From Parus major (taxonomy: Eukaryota > Chordata > Aves > Passeriformes > Paridae), in the NCBI RefSeq assembly GCF_001522545.3, contig NC_031776.1, forward strand, positions 31,882,709 through 31,946,708: 64,000 nucleotides of DNA, given 5' to 3'. The translations under genes were made by a program, and so were the position numbers. This document shows positions 27,905 through 39,577 of the stretch, in pieces; the first letter of the stretch is position 1, and every line of letters begins with the position of its first letter. The notes beneath the pieces were generated by a model. That model was not told where the DNA came from. It did no database searches and saw only the letters and a program-made list of their open reading frames with translations.

Positions 27905-27990
27905 AATGGACCTTAAAGATCCATGTTTGCAACTCCCCCATCATGGGCACCTTCTGCTAGTTTAGGTTGCTCAAAGCCACAGCCAGGTTT
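27905..27990 (-). mobile_element. CR1 3' fragment, diverged, antisense
   Basis: GGACCTTAAAGATCCATG, CATCATGGGCACCTTCTGCT and TAGGTTGCTCAAAGCC are the antisense of the CR1 segment that ends in GACCTTAAAGATCAT. The terminal octamers are missing or degraded, and the copy is only about 85 bp. Confidence 0.7.
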
Positions 27991-28943
27991 GTAATTTGTG
28001 CTTAATAATATGCAGGGGAAATGGTGCTAGTGACTGCCTTTCCCCCCTTTGTTCCTTTCCCTTTTCTCTCCTCTGTGTGAAATGTGATGCTCTTGCTAGT
28101 TGGTATTGTCCTTGCCCTCACCAGTTCAGACTTTGATTTCCCTCTTTCCTGTCTTTTCACCTTTATGTATTTTCCACTTTTCATCATCTGTTATTCTTCT
28201 TCTCTGATAAACCTATGCACAATCTATAGGCAGACCCACAGTTAAATTTAGTTTCTGACATTTTCTGTTTTGGAGGAGTTTTCCTTTGCAAGTTGTCTTC
28301 CTTCCATTTGAAATAAAGGTGATTTTCTGATGGGACACAATTTAGTTTTCTGACCAGTATCTCAATTTTCTTATCTTCCTACCTCCAAAATGTTACAAAA
28401 GAGGTTTTCTTTATAGTTGTAGCCACAACATGTCTAGTCATAATCTGCTATTTTAAAATGAAGCTGGAAATTATTAAACATGTGGCTGACTCTTTTTGTG
28501 GGGTAGTTGGGAGGAAGGTTATTGATTTATAGTTACTCTAATGGTGAGAATGAAATGGCTTCACAGCAGGCTGAGGAGGTTTTGGTGTGTGGAAGAAGAA
28601 ATTTTAGGTGTGTTGTATTTTTCCAGAGCAGCACATTATGCTTCATGCAAAGCAACAGGGAATACTGTATCTTCAAATCAGCTTCTGCAGACAAACCAAA
28701 TTCAAAATAAATAACTTTTATTCATCACTGTAATAGAACTGTTGATGCATTCATTTATTTAAACCTAAAAATCTGCTGAAGTGTTATATCTCAGTGTGCT
28801 GCTTTTAACAACCTGAATATCTGGCACCTTTTATCAAGCTTTTGGCTGTATTTTTCTCCCTATGTAGATACCATAGTTCAGGTGAACACACTGTCGTGTT
28901 TGATTAGGAGATATGTTAGAGATAAGTCACTTGCAGGCAAAAT

Positions 28944-29018
28944 AGCATTTACCATTTTTGTGTATAAAAATGAAATTTGTAGGACGCGTGAAATTTCATT
29001 CTTTTATGGTAAATGGCT
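28944..29018. repeat. 75-nt hairpin with ACGCGT in the loop
   Basis: The arms 28944-28978 and 28991-29018 pair through AGC plus ATTTACCAT at the base (one bulged G) and ATGAAATTT plus an A/T run at the top, with an asymmetric internal loop. The 12-nt apical loop contains ACGCGT. It lies about 420 bp upstream of exon A on the transcribed strand, so it would be in the pre-mRNA. Confidence 0.5.
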
Positions 29019-29434
29019 TATAAGAATGCGTTAGAAGCAAAGGTAAATGAGTGCTGATTTTAAGTTTGTTCCTTCTGAAACACAAAAGGATGTGGCACAT
29101 ACGATCTTGGTGAATGACATGTGATAGATTATACTGAGAGCAGGCAGAGCAAATGAAATTGTAATGGAGTTCCTCTTCTGGCTGCAGGAAATAGCTGTTA
29201 TTTATCCTGCTTCCGAAGATGCTGCATGCATACTGCTGTTCATTATATACTTAAAAATCCCTTGGCAAGTCGATAATGAGTAAATGAGCTTAAAGCCATT
29301 ACAACAGCCTTAGCATGAGGAGTATAAGCCAGGATGTTTTTCAGTGTGTCTTTTTGTGGGTTTGGCTGAGGCAATTCTGCAGACCTGCTAACCTGGACAG
29401 TTCAGCTGAAGAGTTTGGTTCTTTCTTCTGTCAG

Positions 29435-29568
29435 GTGCACGAGGCAGTCCCATGCTACAGTGAGTGCAATCAGTATTCCTGGGAAGTAGGACCATGGTCT
29501 CCATGTGAAGTCAACAGCGAACAAAATTCCCTCCACTGTGGAGAAGGAATACAAACGAGGAAAGTCAG
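29435..29568 (+). CDS. THSD7B: THSD7B exon A: start of a TSP1 repeat
   Basis: This 134-nt exon begins in phase 0 (VHEAVPCYSEC) and ends two bases into an Arg codon. The first residues close the preceding TSP1 repeat (VPCYSEC). A new repeat then starts with SWEVGPWSPC, a WxxxxW core of the type used in this family, followed by HCGEGIQTRKV, the second-cysteine block. Paralogue THSD7A has the equivalent ECNQ/WxxxPWS and CGEGxQTRKVRC order. The acceptor is TTCTTCTGTCAG and the donor GTGCGT. The donor was chosen because it restores KVR-CV with exon B; reading on instead gives a stop at about 29627. TSP1 repeats lie in the extracellular part of this type I membrane protein. Confidence 0.92.
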
Positions 29569-30240
29569 GTGCGTGAAGACGAAAGCTCAGGTATTCCAGA
29601 TCAAAAAGAGCTGGTATGTTCTTGCATAAAGCTGCAATGTCTGCCATCTGACAGTGAGTATGTTGCTGAGTCCAGTGTATTGCAGATGAAAAGAAACATG
29701 TTTATGTGCCATGGTTTACAGGAGAAGCATTTCAGAGATGCAGCCTTGGTCTTTCAGGAACACACCATGCTATTTAAATTAGTATTCTTCAACCTAAATG
29801 CCATGTATACATAAAACTCCCTGAGGTGCAAAGCCTCCATATTTTGATTTGCTAACATTTTCCCCAAGTAATAGCACTGCACACACCAGCGTGGCATTCA
29901 TTATTACTGAATATTCATTCCCCAGGCATGGGGAAATGCTGAGTTATTTCCAAATGTTCAGATGTTACTAGCAGGAGCACTAAGATTTGTTCTCGCTGGT
30001 TGTCACTTTCTGTTTGCTCCTTTGTCAGCCGATCAAAGTTAAAATCCCTCTGTATGAAGTAACAAAAGCATGTTGTGCACGTAGCTGATTTCCATTTGCA
30101 TTAACATATTAATTCTACTTTTTGACCAGCCATGCTGCCTGTAGCTATTATCATATCTATGTCCTGTACGGGGTTGAGAAAACTTGTTGATACCCATCGT
30201 GTCTGCAATACTCTAATTAAAATGTGTGTTTTCTGTGTAG
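29569..30240 (+). other. THSD7B: Intron A-B (672 bp)
   Basis: Donor GTGCGT, acceptor TTTTCTGTGTAG. AT-rich; I see no further feature. Confidence 0.9.
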
Positions 30241-30394
30241 GTGTGTGAGCACTGCTGAGGACCACGGCGTGGAGACTGTGCCCAATGCTCTGTGCAGTCA
30301 GGCTGAGGTCCCAGAGACAGTGCAGAAGTGTAGCTTGTACTGTCCCAGTGAGTGTGCAGTGTCTGACTGGGGACAGTGGAGCCCGTGTCCACAG
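30241..30394 (+). CDS. THSD7B: THSD7B exon B: end of one TSP1 repeat and start of the next
   Basis: This 154-nt exon contributes one base to the split Arg codon, then 51 codons starting CVSTAEDHG. It carries the third to sixth cysteines of the repeat begun in exon A (NALCSQAEVP, CSLYCPSEC) and opens the next repeat with VSDWGQWSPCPQ. The WGQWSPC block is a WxxW motif, the site of tryptophan C-mannosylation in TSP1 repeats generally. It ends in phase 0 before GTAGGC. Length and cysteine spacing fit the THSD7A exon I recall (LPCPEDCVISEWGPW). Confidence 0.93.
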
Positions 30395-33300
30395 GTAGGC
30401 TCTCCCACCCGTGTCCTGGAAGCGTTCCTCAGACAGCAGTCATCGCTTGTCCTTCAACTATTTCATGGCCTAGTTATTTTCTAGGAAAGTAAATTATTTT
30501 CTGAGGGATGTCAGGCTTAATGGATCCTGCCAGCACAGTTGAATCTGGAGATATTTATGTCTCTACAGAGACACAGCTATAGAAAGTTGCTTAGTGAAAC
30601 GTAGTTATTACTGTGGCAGTTGGTTCAACACATCCTTCCCCTTGGTCTGCTGTGGGAGAGGGCCCACACAAGCAGAGTGGGTGAGGAACAGTATTCCAGC
30701 TGCAGAAAGGCTGAATGCCGTAGGAAATGTTTGTAGGGGAGACCTCTGTCAGTGGTGCATGACTGCCATAACAACTTGCTGGTAAACCCTGGGGGTGACA
30801 CTCCTCTGGACAGGTCTTAGTCCTGAGGGAGTGACAGCTCTCCCCTCCCAACACACGCTATTTCTGTCCAGTGTCTCCTCCTCAAGCCCTTGGGGGAAGA
30901 TTTGAGGCAGCAGCAGCAGGATGGTATGACAGCAAGGTGCCTGAACAATTTGTCATGTCATGAAATACTCAAAACTTTGTGAATTATGCAGGGGTTCAAG
31001 CCACTGCGAAGTGCTCTGTGTTTTCCTAAGTGTGCAAGACGGAAAGAAGTTGCAAGTTCTGTATTATGAAAAGCCTCTGGCCTCAAACCACGTGATTTCA
31101 GATCTATTGTTTCTCCCTGATCAGTGTTGAAATAGGTGCCAGGTTTAATCTCGGAGGGGTTTTTTAATAGACTTGCTTGATGTATTTAAGTGACAAACAT
31201 ATATTCATTGCCCCCATGTTAACAGGGCCATTACCAAAAGTTGAGTGGTTATTGGACAGGTATTTATACTAGTGCTGACACAGGTAATTTCCTTCCATAA
31301 TATTTTGTGTAGCGTATCAATATACCCGGTAAGAACATGTCAAATAAAATCTTGTGTTTCATTTCCTGCCTTCACCTCCTCCTGAGCAGCATGGCTTTGA
31401 TGAAGTATAACACTCTTGCAACCCATACAAATGCTTGGATACCTTTCAGAGTCCCACTGTGGTTGGGCTGTTTCTTTGCCATTGACTTTTTCAGGCATGG
31501 ATTTTCTTCATTTTCGCATGCAGTGAACTGATGCAGAGATCCTTGAGGCTGTTGGGGGCTTCTCAGGTGCCTTGGTGGCAGTCAGCTGTTTATGAAGGAC
31601 TGCTTGAAGCTTTAAGCACCCTCATATCCTTAAGATGCACAGACCTTTTGCCTGAAGGCTCCTTTTGTTTTTCAGCAGCAGCGAAGCCTCCGTAGCCCCA
31701 GAAGCAGGAAAGGGAAGCCCAGAGCTCGTGGGCTGCACTCCATCAGGCAGCACATCTCTTGGCAGGCACAGGGCCACATGCCACAGTCCCTGTGTCTCCT
31801 TGTCCATCCTTTGCCACGGTGGATGTTAACTCATAAATGTGAGGGCATCTGCATGCCAATGCAATTAACTCAACAATATGTTTTCACAAGCTGTTCTGCA
31901 ATGCTTTGTTGTGAAACTGAGATGACTGTGTGCCGATGGAGCATGTGTTTCAATAGTTCTGTCCAGATACGAGGCAATAAACAGCTTGAAGTTTTATGGG
32001 CAGATAAAACCCTCTCTTTGATGAGTTTACGGCAGTGCTGTCTCCCTTTTACAGCTACTCTGGCTGTTTGTGTTGGGTTTTGAGAGAGAACCACACAGCA
32101 CAGTCCCTCCCAGGCTGCACATGCTCCACATTTCCAAGGCAAATGGGCTTGCTGTTAGTGCAGAATGACTGTGCTGTGGCACTGGTGTATCTTTGGTGAG
32201 TGTGGGGCAGGGATTGAGGGAATCGTGGTGGCTGGAGTGAGGCACTGCCAGCACCAGGGTGATTAATGAACCTTCCATCTCTTCCATCATCACCTGAGCC
32301 GCTAGGAAAGGTGGTCACTTAGGACAGCTACGAGTCGGTGGACTAAAAAATTTCAAAAGATTTGAAAGAGCAGATCACATTGCAATGAAAAAGCAAAATG
32401 GTGCTTCCTGGCTGCTCTATTTCAAGCATTTTTGCATTTCATACCTCAATACTTGGCACTCTTAGTCATAGCACTCTCATGAGGCAGCTGCCAAAGACCA
32501 TTCCAGGAAGTCTTCCTGTAGTTCTGGTCATGTTTGGCTTGCTGGAGATAAAGGGCATTTATGAAACTTGACAAATTCCAGTTTGTAAGTAATGAGTAAT
32601 CACAATTTCAGCCTCATCTTTGCCTGAGGAGCTTTTTGATTTGAGATATTTACCTGAGATTTTGGTCAGGTGAGAATTCTTTCCCAGTCACTTTGGTGTT
32701 CTGTTCATGTTTTACAGTGTTGATAATAAATTCATCCTCATAGCAGAATAACTAACTCTTATCAGCTGAATATAAAAAGGCCTTTTAGATTATCCGTTGT
32801 ACCTTTTGTCAATATGTCATTGTACTCTGGATACTTTCTAGGGTATTACTTGGTTTTATCTTGTAGCAATATTCTTCCCATGTGAATTTTCCACTTTCAG
32901 GATGGTAAATGATCTTGAATCGTGTTGAAATCAATGAGTCATAAAGGTGGCGACTGCTTTGTCAATGGAAAGTGTTTTCTTCAATACTTCTCTCTGCTAA
33001 AACATTGTATTTGTTCTACCTTTTTTTGGCTGTATTTCCCTTTTCCTTTTAAACACTTCTGTGGTTCTTTATAATTTCAGATGCTCCAACAATTCTTTTA
33101 TGTGTGTTTTTCAACTGAATTACATATTTTGCATCTTGATTATAGTGCTATTTAACGCTGCTACACAAAGGTAAATTTTAATATTTCATCTAATGGTCAG
33201 AAATGAAGCTGTCAGAAATATAATGCCTCAAGGTTGCTTTGAGATTTTGTCTCTGTACTGGATTCAAGAAATGCATAGTTACTGATTTAAATCTTCCCTA

Positions 33301-33659
33301 TTATTCTCACTTTTCTGTTGACAGAAGTAAATTCAAAATGGTTTTCCCTATGGTTAAAGACTATTTTTTGGCTTATAATGTTTCATTCTTTGTCACTAAG
33401 TAACATCCAAGTGACTTAAATATCAAGCTTTAAAGCCATTTAAAATAACAGTTTGAAGCTTGCTAGTTAAAAACAAAAAAACCAAACCAACGAAAACCCA
33501 CAAGGAAATTAGGTTGACTTGCATTTTGCTTCAGAGATTTCATATTTGTTCCAGGGACAGTAGCCTGTTCAGTCAGACATCATCACTTGATTGCTCAAAG
33601 ACCCAGCTAAACAATCTGGGAACTGAAATCCTGTCATCTCTGTTACATATTCAGTGATG

Positions 33660-34095
33660 GAATAACACACACGTCCTGCGGCGTCTCGACTTTGTATTCA
33701 TCTGACTTGGAAATGTAATTAATTGACTTCAATTGAATTCATCAAAGCATTCTTAAAAAGAGTTAATATGCGAGTGGTGCTACAAGTCCCTGAAATAATT
33801 ACCTCAAATCTATTTCGTTAGCTCTCTGTCGGTGGATGGCTGTCGCAGCCCCCGTTGTGGATTGGAGTGGCCTCCTTGCTTGCCTCAGCTGTTGGCATTT
33901 CTAGCAGCTAATTCCAAGAGGTCTGAAATTAGTTAATTATAGGAGGTTGCCTGTGTAGTGAGTGAGAACAGCTGTCTCCATTTCAGAGAGCATTTTCCTC
34001 ATGGATCAATGGCGATGTGCCGCGCTCAGAACTTGCGACAATTGAGTTATTATTCCCTGGAATCCGCGGGGGGAGCGTGATATCCCCAACTGACC
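33660..34095. promoter_or_regulatory. Candidate conserved noncoding element / intronic enhancer
   Basis: The stretch keeps several CpGs (CTGCGGCGTCTCG, GCCGCGCTCAG, CCGCGGGGGG) amid AT-rich intron. It also has clustered homeodomain-type cores (GTAATTAATTG, AGTTAATTATAG, CAATTGAATTC) and an E-box (CAGCTG). This mix resembles vertebrate developmental enhancers, but base composition and short motifs are the only evidence and no conservation could be checked. Confidence 0.3.
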
Positions 34096-34267
34096 AGATT
34101 AAAAGTGTCTCCAAGTGATGCAGCGAGCTCTCAGGTCTGCAGTGACTTCCTGCAAGTTGGAGTTGTTACAGTTTGGAAATCCCAACTGGAAGAGAAATTG
34201 TGGACTCCTGTAGATGCTGGGAGTCACTGCGTGGATTAAGAAAGTCTCCATCACAACTGGTACCTGG

Positions 34268-34430
34268 ACACAGGATGGGAAAGGTTGGAAGGGACCACTA
34301 GAGCTCATCTGGTCCTTTCTTTTTGAGCAGGATTCCCCAGAGCACGTTTCTCAGAATTGTGTCCTCAGAAAGCTTTTGGATATCTCCAGAGGAAACTTCC
34401 CCAATCTCTCTCTGGGTTTGGCACGTAAGT
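34268..34430 (-). mobile_element. CR1 3' fragment, antisense
   Basis: GGTTGGAAGGGACCACTAGA, CATCTGGTCC, AGAGCACGTTTCTCAGAATT and CTTTTGGATATCTCCAGAGG follow the order of the antisense CR1 3' region. Its terminal octamers are degraded. The copy is truncated and non-coding. Confidence 0.82.
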
Positions 34431-34952
34431 CTGGCAGAGGACCTGCAGTGTGAAGGCTGTACTGAAGAGTGAGGCTTGCACAGAGTTGTCTTTCTAGCCC
34501 AAGAGATAATTTATTCAAAGCAAGCATAAGAATTATGCTGGTCAAGGCTTTTTGGAAGAGCATGCACCTCTCCTTACACACAGCTGTGACTTGGGTGATT
34601 TTGTATGGCTTTGTCAAAAAAAGTGGGTAACTGCTGTGTTTTTTAGATTGGTTGTTTTTTTTTTATTAATCTTTGTTAACAATCCCTTTTTTAAAAGTAA
34701 TGGTTCTGTGTGGAGGCAGCAAGGTTTCAGAATGTGGATGCATCTGAAAAAAAAAAATTATGCAAATGCATTTTCATTTCAAAAGACTGCTCCTGTTATT
34801 GTAAATGGCTTGTTAAATTGTTACAAAACATCCACCCTGGCATGAACAATGTAATGGTTCATTGCTCTGTTAAAAATAGTCAAATACGGTTCCTGCCTTT
34901 GCATTTACCTTATTTTGAGGTTGTATGTTTCCTTATGAATAGCCAGTTAAGA

Positions 34953-34990
34953 ATAATGCAGCCAGCTATTTATAGTGCAGGGTGCATTAT
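34953..34990. repeat. Hairpin with a MEF2-type site in the loop
   Basis: ATAATGCA (34953-34960) and TGCATTAT (34983-34990) are exact inverse complements. The intervening loop contains CTATTTATAG (34966-34975), a full match to the MEF2 consensus YTAWWWWTAR. Short motif evidence only. Confidence 0.4.
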
Positions 34991-37900
34991 ACAAGCTGCT
35001 TGATAAATTAAACAGCTTAAAGGGCCTTGTAATGGGTTACAGCCTCTGTGCTGTACAATTATGATGCATATGAAAGCCTGGATCAATGGACAGCTCTTAA
35101 ATTCCATCCCCAAGAGGGTCTAATAGTGTATATTAACGTGTGATATGTTAACAGCTCTTACGCTGGAACTTAGCTTCCTAAACTTGCAGCTTTATTTTAT
35201 TTAATACCCTTCTCTTCCAGAAAAAACTTCCAGTGCTTTGTCAGTTCTGTGATTGTCGGAAGCAAAGGCTGGGGGGGATCCTTCGTGTATGTTTTTGTCC
35301 CTCACTTTTTATGTTAGCTTTAAATAATGACTAGTGGTCATGGTAAAGAAATAGCTTTGGCTAAAAGAAGTATTAAAAAATGCAGTAGTCAATAGTGCCA
35401 GGAATTCCCCCATAGAATCAAGATGATGGCTGTTATAATTTCTAAACGTCCTTTGAGAAAAACCTTGATTTATTCCTGCCTTAACATTTTATGGACCTCT
35501 CATTGCTTCAGAATATTTTGTTTCTGTAGTGGTTTATATAATCTGGCCTGTAGATCTCTGGCTCTAGCTCAACTTTTTCATACTTTATGGAGAAGAATAA
35601 TGGAAATGTTGAGATTTAATACTATAAAGTAGGCTGGAACACTACAGTTATACCCATAAAGAAACATACTGTTTGTGTATGACATCCTACTGCTGTAGGC
35701 TATTGGTATGCCACCTGAGGTTATTATTATTTTCATCCAGAAATTAATTTTGTTCCTATCACCAGTTCCAAAGGATGTATATGCCAGAATTACACACCCC
35801 ATTGCTTACAGTCATCAACAAGGAATCTGAACAAGTGACATAGTCTGGAAAACTTAACAGCCAAACTGATTTGTGCCTGATCTTGAAGATACACAGAATT
35901 CTCCAGGCCTCTGACCTTCTGCCTCTGTGCACCACAGCTGCCTCCATTTCTTAGGACTTGTTTCCTCTCCTGTTATTTATGGGCAGTGGGCCCCCATAAT
36001 CACTGTCCTCCTTTGATCCATAAATCTTTATTTGTAGTCTGGGTGGTGTCAGAGGTGGGTTTCAGTTTCACAGAATGGGCAACGTTTGCTATTACTCCCA
36101 TTTCTATCCCATGGTTACATTCCAAATTCTCCCAACTATGGAAACCAGTTAAGGGATTTATAACCAGAGGCATAAAAATAAGTGTTATGAGCATAAAGAG
36201 ATGATCTCAGAAACACAAGTCAAACTCCCACTCCTGAACACATCTGTTGTAGGCACCTGCCTTTCCTTATGCTTCTGCTGTGGAAATGTTGGCTGATGCT
36301 GAGCACAAACCAGTGGCAATAGCCTTACAGGAGGTAATGGCTGATTTAATGTAAAAAATAATTTAAAAAGCTTAATCTGTCATCAGTGAAAGCACTAGTT
36401 ACTAATTGATCAGTAGAAAGTAAAATAACATCTTTGGAAGTGTAGCATCCACTCAGTGGGAAGAGAGGAGTTGTAAATGAAGATATTCAGTAAAGCATTG
36501 CTGCTTCACAGTGGGCTTTATTTATTTAAAACCCCAGAAACTGTAGATTCATACATGCTTGTGATTAGAAACTTGGATCCCTAGGGCAGATCCAGTCTTG
36601 ATCCATGTACCTCACTAGCACCTTCACTGTTTTTTTTTAGAATATTACTTGAGCAGTCAAATTAGTTTTGTCATTTTCATTTGTGAAAATATTCGTAATC
36701 AACCTGCTGTCTTCCTTAAATCTTAATTAATCCCATGGTAATTTCTTACTTTAGGTACTCAAGAAATACTTCTTTCTTTTGCTGCCTTTTCTCTAAATTG
36801 CTGACTGCCATTTCTGTCCTGCCTTCTAAACCTGTGATTTGCCATTGATGGTGTTTAGTTTTGCTCTCAGTATTCTCTAAGATCCACACTCAGGATCTGA
36901 GTGCCCTCAGCATCTCCCCACTGGAAACAATCCCTCTTCTTTACTTCCACTGTTCACATCCCCTAATGACACTGAGTCTGCTGATCCATTCCCCAAGCTT
37001 TGCCATGCCATAAATACAAGATTTTCTTTTTCCTGGGTTTTTGGAGGGGTCCTGCAGGAGCTGTGCACCCAAGCCCATTGAGATTTCTGGGTAGCTGGAT
37101 ACTCAGCTCCCTCTTGCTCCTTTGAAAATTCCAGCTTTCATCTTTTTCTTTGCAAGTCGTTCCCTCCTGCCGCTTACTCAGTTCCATATATATTTGGCTC
37201 AGTTTTTTACGTGGTTAACTTGAAAGAGCAAGGGCAGAAAATCAATTATAAAACTAAATTGACTTCTCAATTGACGTTAAGAGAAATTCAACAAATAATA
37301 TTACAGGATATTAGTTACAGTTTGCTGACTTTGAACTTTTGCATGTTTCCCATGTCCTCAGCTTGATTAAATGAATGCTTTTCCTACAGAGATTCCTTAT
37401 TATTCAAAACTAGTAAAAGCGAGGGGCTTATTGCATCAGCTTTGGCTTCTGAGCACCATGGCTCATCAGCACAGTGAGAATTCTGGCTTCAGAGCATCAG
37501 TAAACCCGTTGTTTGTTTGGATCCTGGCAAACACCAGATAGATTTTGACCCTTTAGACTGGTCTGCTGCCGAGCAGGAGGATATCTGAGAGGGAAAATGG
37601 TTCTGCCAGCCAGGAAAACTCTGGGGCTCTGTCACAGCATTGGGCTGCAGCAGTGTCCTATAATCAAGCACAACAGGGGCCATGGTAGACAGGGGAAAAA
37701 TACCATTTTATTAAAAGAATTTACTTATCTACAAATGAGGCATATTTTCTGTCTGCAGGTTCTTATTTTAAAAAGAGCAAAAGCTGGTATTTCTGAGCTG
37801 GCACAGACAGCTTCTGTCACAGCATCCATTGATTATTTCTTTTTTCCCTTTGGTAAAATAATTCAGAGAAATATTAATTAGGAATAGCTACTGAGATACA

Positions 37901-39327
37901 TACTTTGATTTTTTTTTCTTTAGTAATTTTGCTCTATTGGCAAATCATTTAAGTTATTAGTGTTAGTTGTGAGAATGAACAATCAGATTAGTTGCGAAAA
38001 AGGCAGTAAACTATTGGTAAACACTTAGCATAGGTTTAATTTTCAGATAATTAGAAACAATTGGGTATTTTAGCTGACCAAGCGTATTCAAATAAGATTA
38101 CCATTTAAAATGATTTGACAAGGTGTGTGTCAGCAATAAAAATGTAATAGATTTTCCTTCATGTAGTGTAAACGTAAGGAAAATAAGCCCAGACAATGTA
38201 TTTTAAGACCAGAGCAGACTTTTTCCCCATTTGTCCTGATATTTATTCTGTTCAGTTTTGCTATCATCTGTGCAGCTAATCCAGTTTACAGCAGTCTGAG
38301 ATCCAGATTTATGCTGCAAGGCCATTACATTTCCCTTTAATATTCACAATACAGGAATTATCCACACTTCCACCCGTGCAGGGTTCAGTGTTTGCAGGCT
38401 GTTTGTTGCATGGTAATAAGCCTGTGGTTTCAAACTGTTAGTTGTTTTTTGTAATTATAGTACTCTGTAGAAAAAAACATGTTTTAAATTCCCAAGCATT
38501 TATGAAAATCTATTTCTACATGCATTGTTTTTTTTTTGTTTTGTTTTCTTTGCTGTTCCTGAGCAATCCTAATGAGAAACTGTTAGGATTTAAATGGGTC
38601 ATCTTGTTCAATAAATGGCAGTGAATACCTTTAATAAGGGATTTATTTCCATTAGGTTTGCTGTGACCACTTCCACTCACCCATTCCCGGTACCGGACTG
38701 TGGGAAAATAGCTCTGTGCCACGGTGCTATGAGAGTGAGGATTGAGGGCTGCTAAAACAAACAGTTTTCATGCCTGTGATGCACAAACAGAAATGAAAAG
38801 CTGCCTCAGTTGGTTCATATTCCTGTGAAAATGTAAACAAGCAAATCCTGGTTTATAGGCAGCCACACATCAGTATTGGTATCACATACTCTGAAAAGGC
38901 ACCTCGTCTGGCCAGCATCATAACTGATATGCAATTACTAATGTCCTTCTTTGAAATGAGGACTTTGCTGTAACATCAGATATCACTTTAAAATGCATTA
39001 ATTGTGCCAGAAATCCTGTCCTGTTATTCAGTACTGTGGCATTTTACTGGAATTCTTGGAAGGAGGTGCAGCGCAGTGCACAGCAAATATGTGGTCTTTA
39101 TCCCGTTGTACCTAAGGATCCTTACCAAAAAACATGGGAAAAAATAGTATAGGAGGCCTAAAATAGCCAAATCAGGGTGGATAAAAGATGACTTTTAGTG
39201 ATACTGGATTTTTAACTTTGAACCACATTTCTTTTCCTTTATATGCTTTTAAGTATTGTTAAAACAGGCATGGGATTGTATCTTACCTCCATGTGGCCAT
39301 GGATGTGCATGAACAGCCCTGGTCTGT

Positions 39328-39409
39328 GGTGTCTGTGATTTTCTGGGGTCAGTGATGTCTGTGTGATTTTCTGAGCTCAGTGATGTCTGTGTGATTTACT
39401 GGGGTCTCT
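39328..39409. repeat. 28-bp tandem repeat, about three copies
   Basis: Copies at 39328-39353, 39354-39381 and 39382-39409 share GTCTGTGTGATTTTCTG-type units with a 28-bp period; the first copy lacks two bases. The array stops 26 bp before exon C, so it borders or includes the branch-point region. Confidence 0.85.
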
Positions 39410-39435
39410 GTACTGTCCACCCCTCCTCTCTCCAG

Positions 39436-39577
39436 GTGTGTGACCCCAATATTATGCAAACACGCACCCGACAAGTGCTGAGGTCTCCTGTCAGTTCAAA
39501 GCCCTGCCCTGAAGATTCACAAATGAAGCCATGTATTCTTAATCAAAATTGCTTCCAATACCAGTACAACCTAACAG
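39436..39577 (+). CDS. THSD7B: THSD7B exon C: TSP1 repeat, C-terminal part
   Basis: This 142-nt exon starts in phase 0 (VCDPNIMQTRTRQVL) and ends one base into a Gly codon. With the end of exon B it completes a TSP1 repeat: the TRTRQVLRSP strand carries the arginines that stack on the tryptophans in TSP1 folds. CPEDSQMKPC and NQNC supply the late cysteines. The last residues (YQYNLT) begin the next repeat and form an N-glycosylation sequon. The acceptor is CCTCTCTCCAG and the donor GTAGGT. Homology is clear by comparison with THSD7A (SCPNAVEKEPC, NKNCYHYDYN). Confidence 0.93.

Larger units (their letters stand above)
1..29434 (+). other. THSD7B: THSD7B intron, 3' portion (upstream of exon A)
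   Basis: I see no TSP1-type coding exon here on either strand; the open reading frames are short and lack the Cys/Trp pattern of this gene. The stretch ends in a good acceptor, a pyrimidine-rich run followed by TCAG at 29431-29434. It holds decayed antisense LINE fragments (about 740-2290 and 17640-18060), CR1 pieces (14515-14845, 18822-18900, 27905-27990), poly-T or poly-A runs (about 1258-1274, 4199-4217, 6790-6825, 21240-21266), and hairpins at 19730-19759, 23610-23641, 24402-24501 and 28944-29018. The rest is unremarkable AT-rich intron. That it is intron rather than intergenic is inferred from exon A starting in mid-protein. Confidence 0.85.
30395..39435 (+). other. THSD7B: Intron B-C (9.0 kb)
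   Basis: No coding exon was recognised. The intron contains a CpG-bearing, TAATTA-rich islet at 33660-34095, an antisense CR1 at 34268-34430, a hairpin with a MEF2-type site at 34953-34990, and a 28-bp tandem repeat at 39328-39409 just before exon C. The remainder is ordinary AT-rich sequence. Confidence 0.88.

Noticed and set aside
29569..29590. Alternative exon A donor at CAG|GTATTC
   Set aside because: Adding these 22 nt shifts the frame against exon B and breaks the KVR-CV family sequence; the GTGCGT donor fits.
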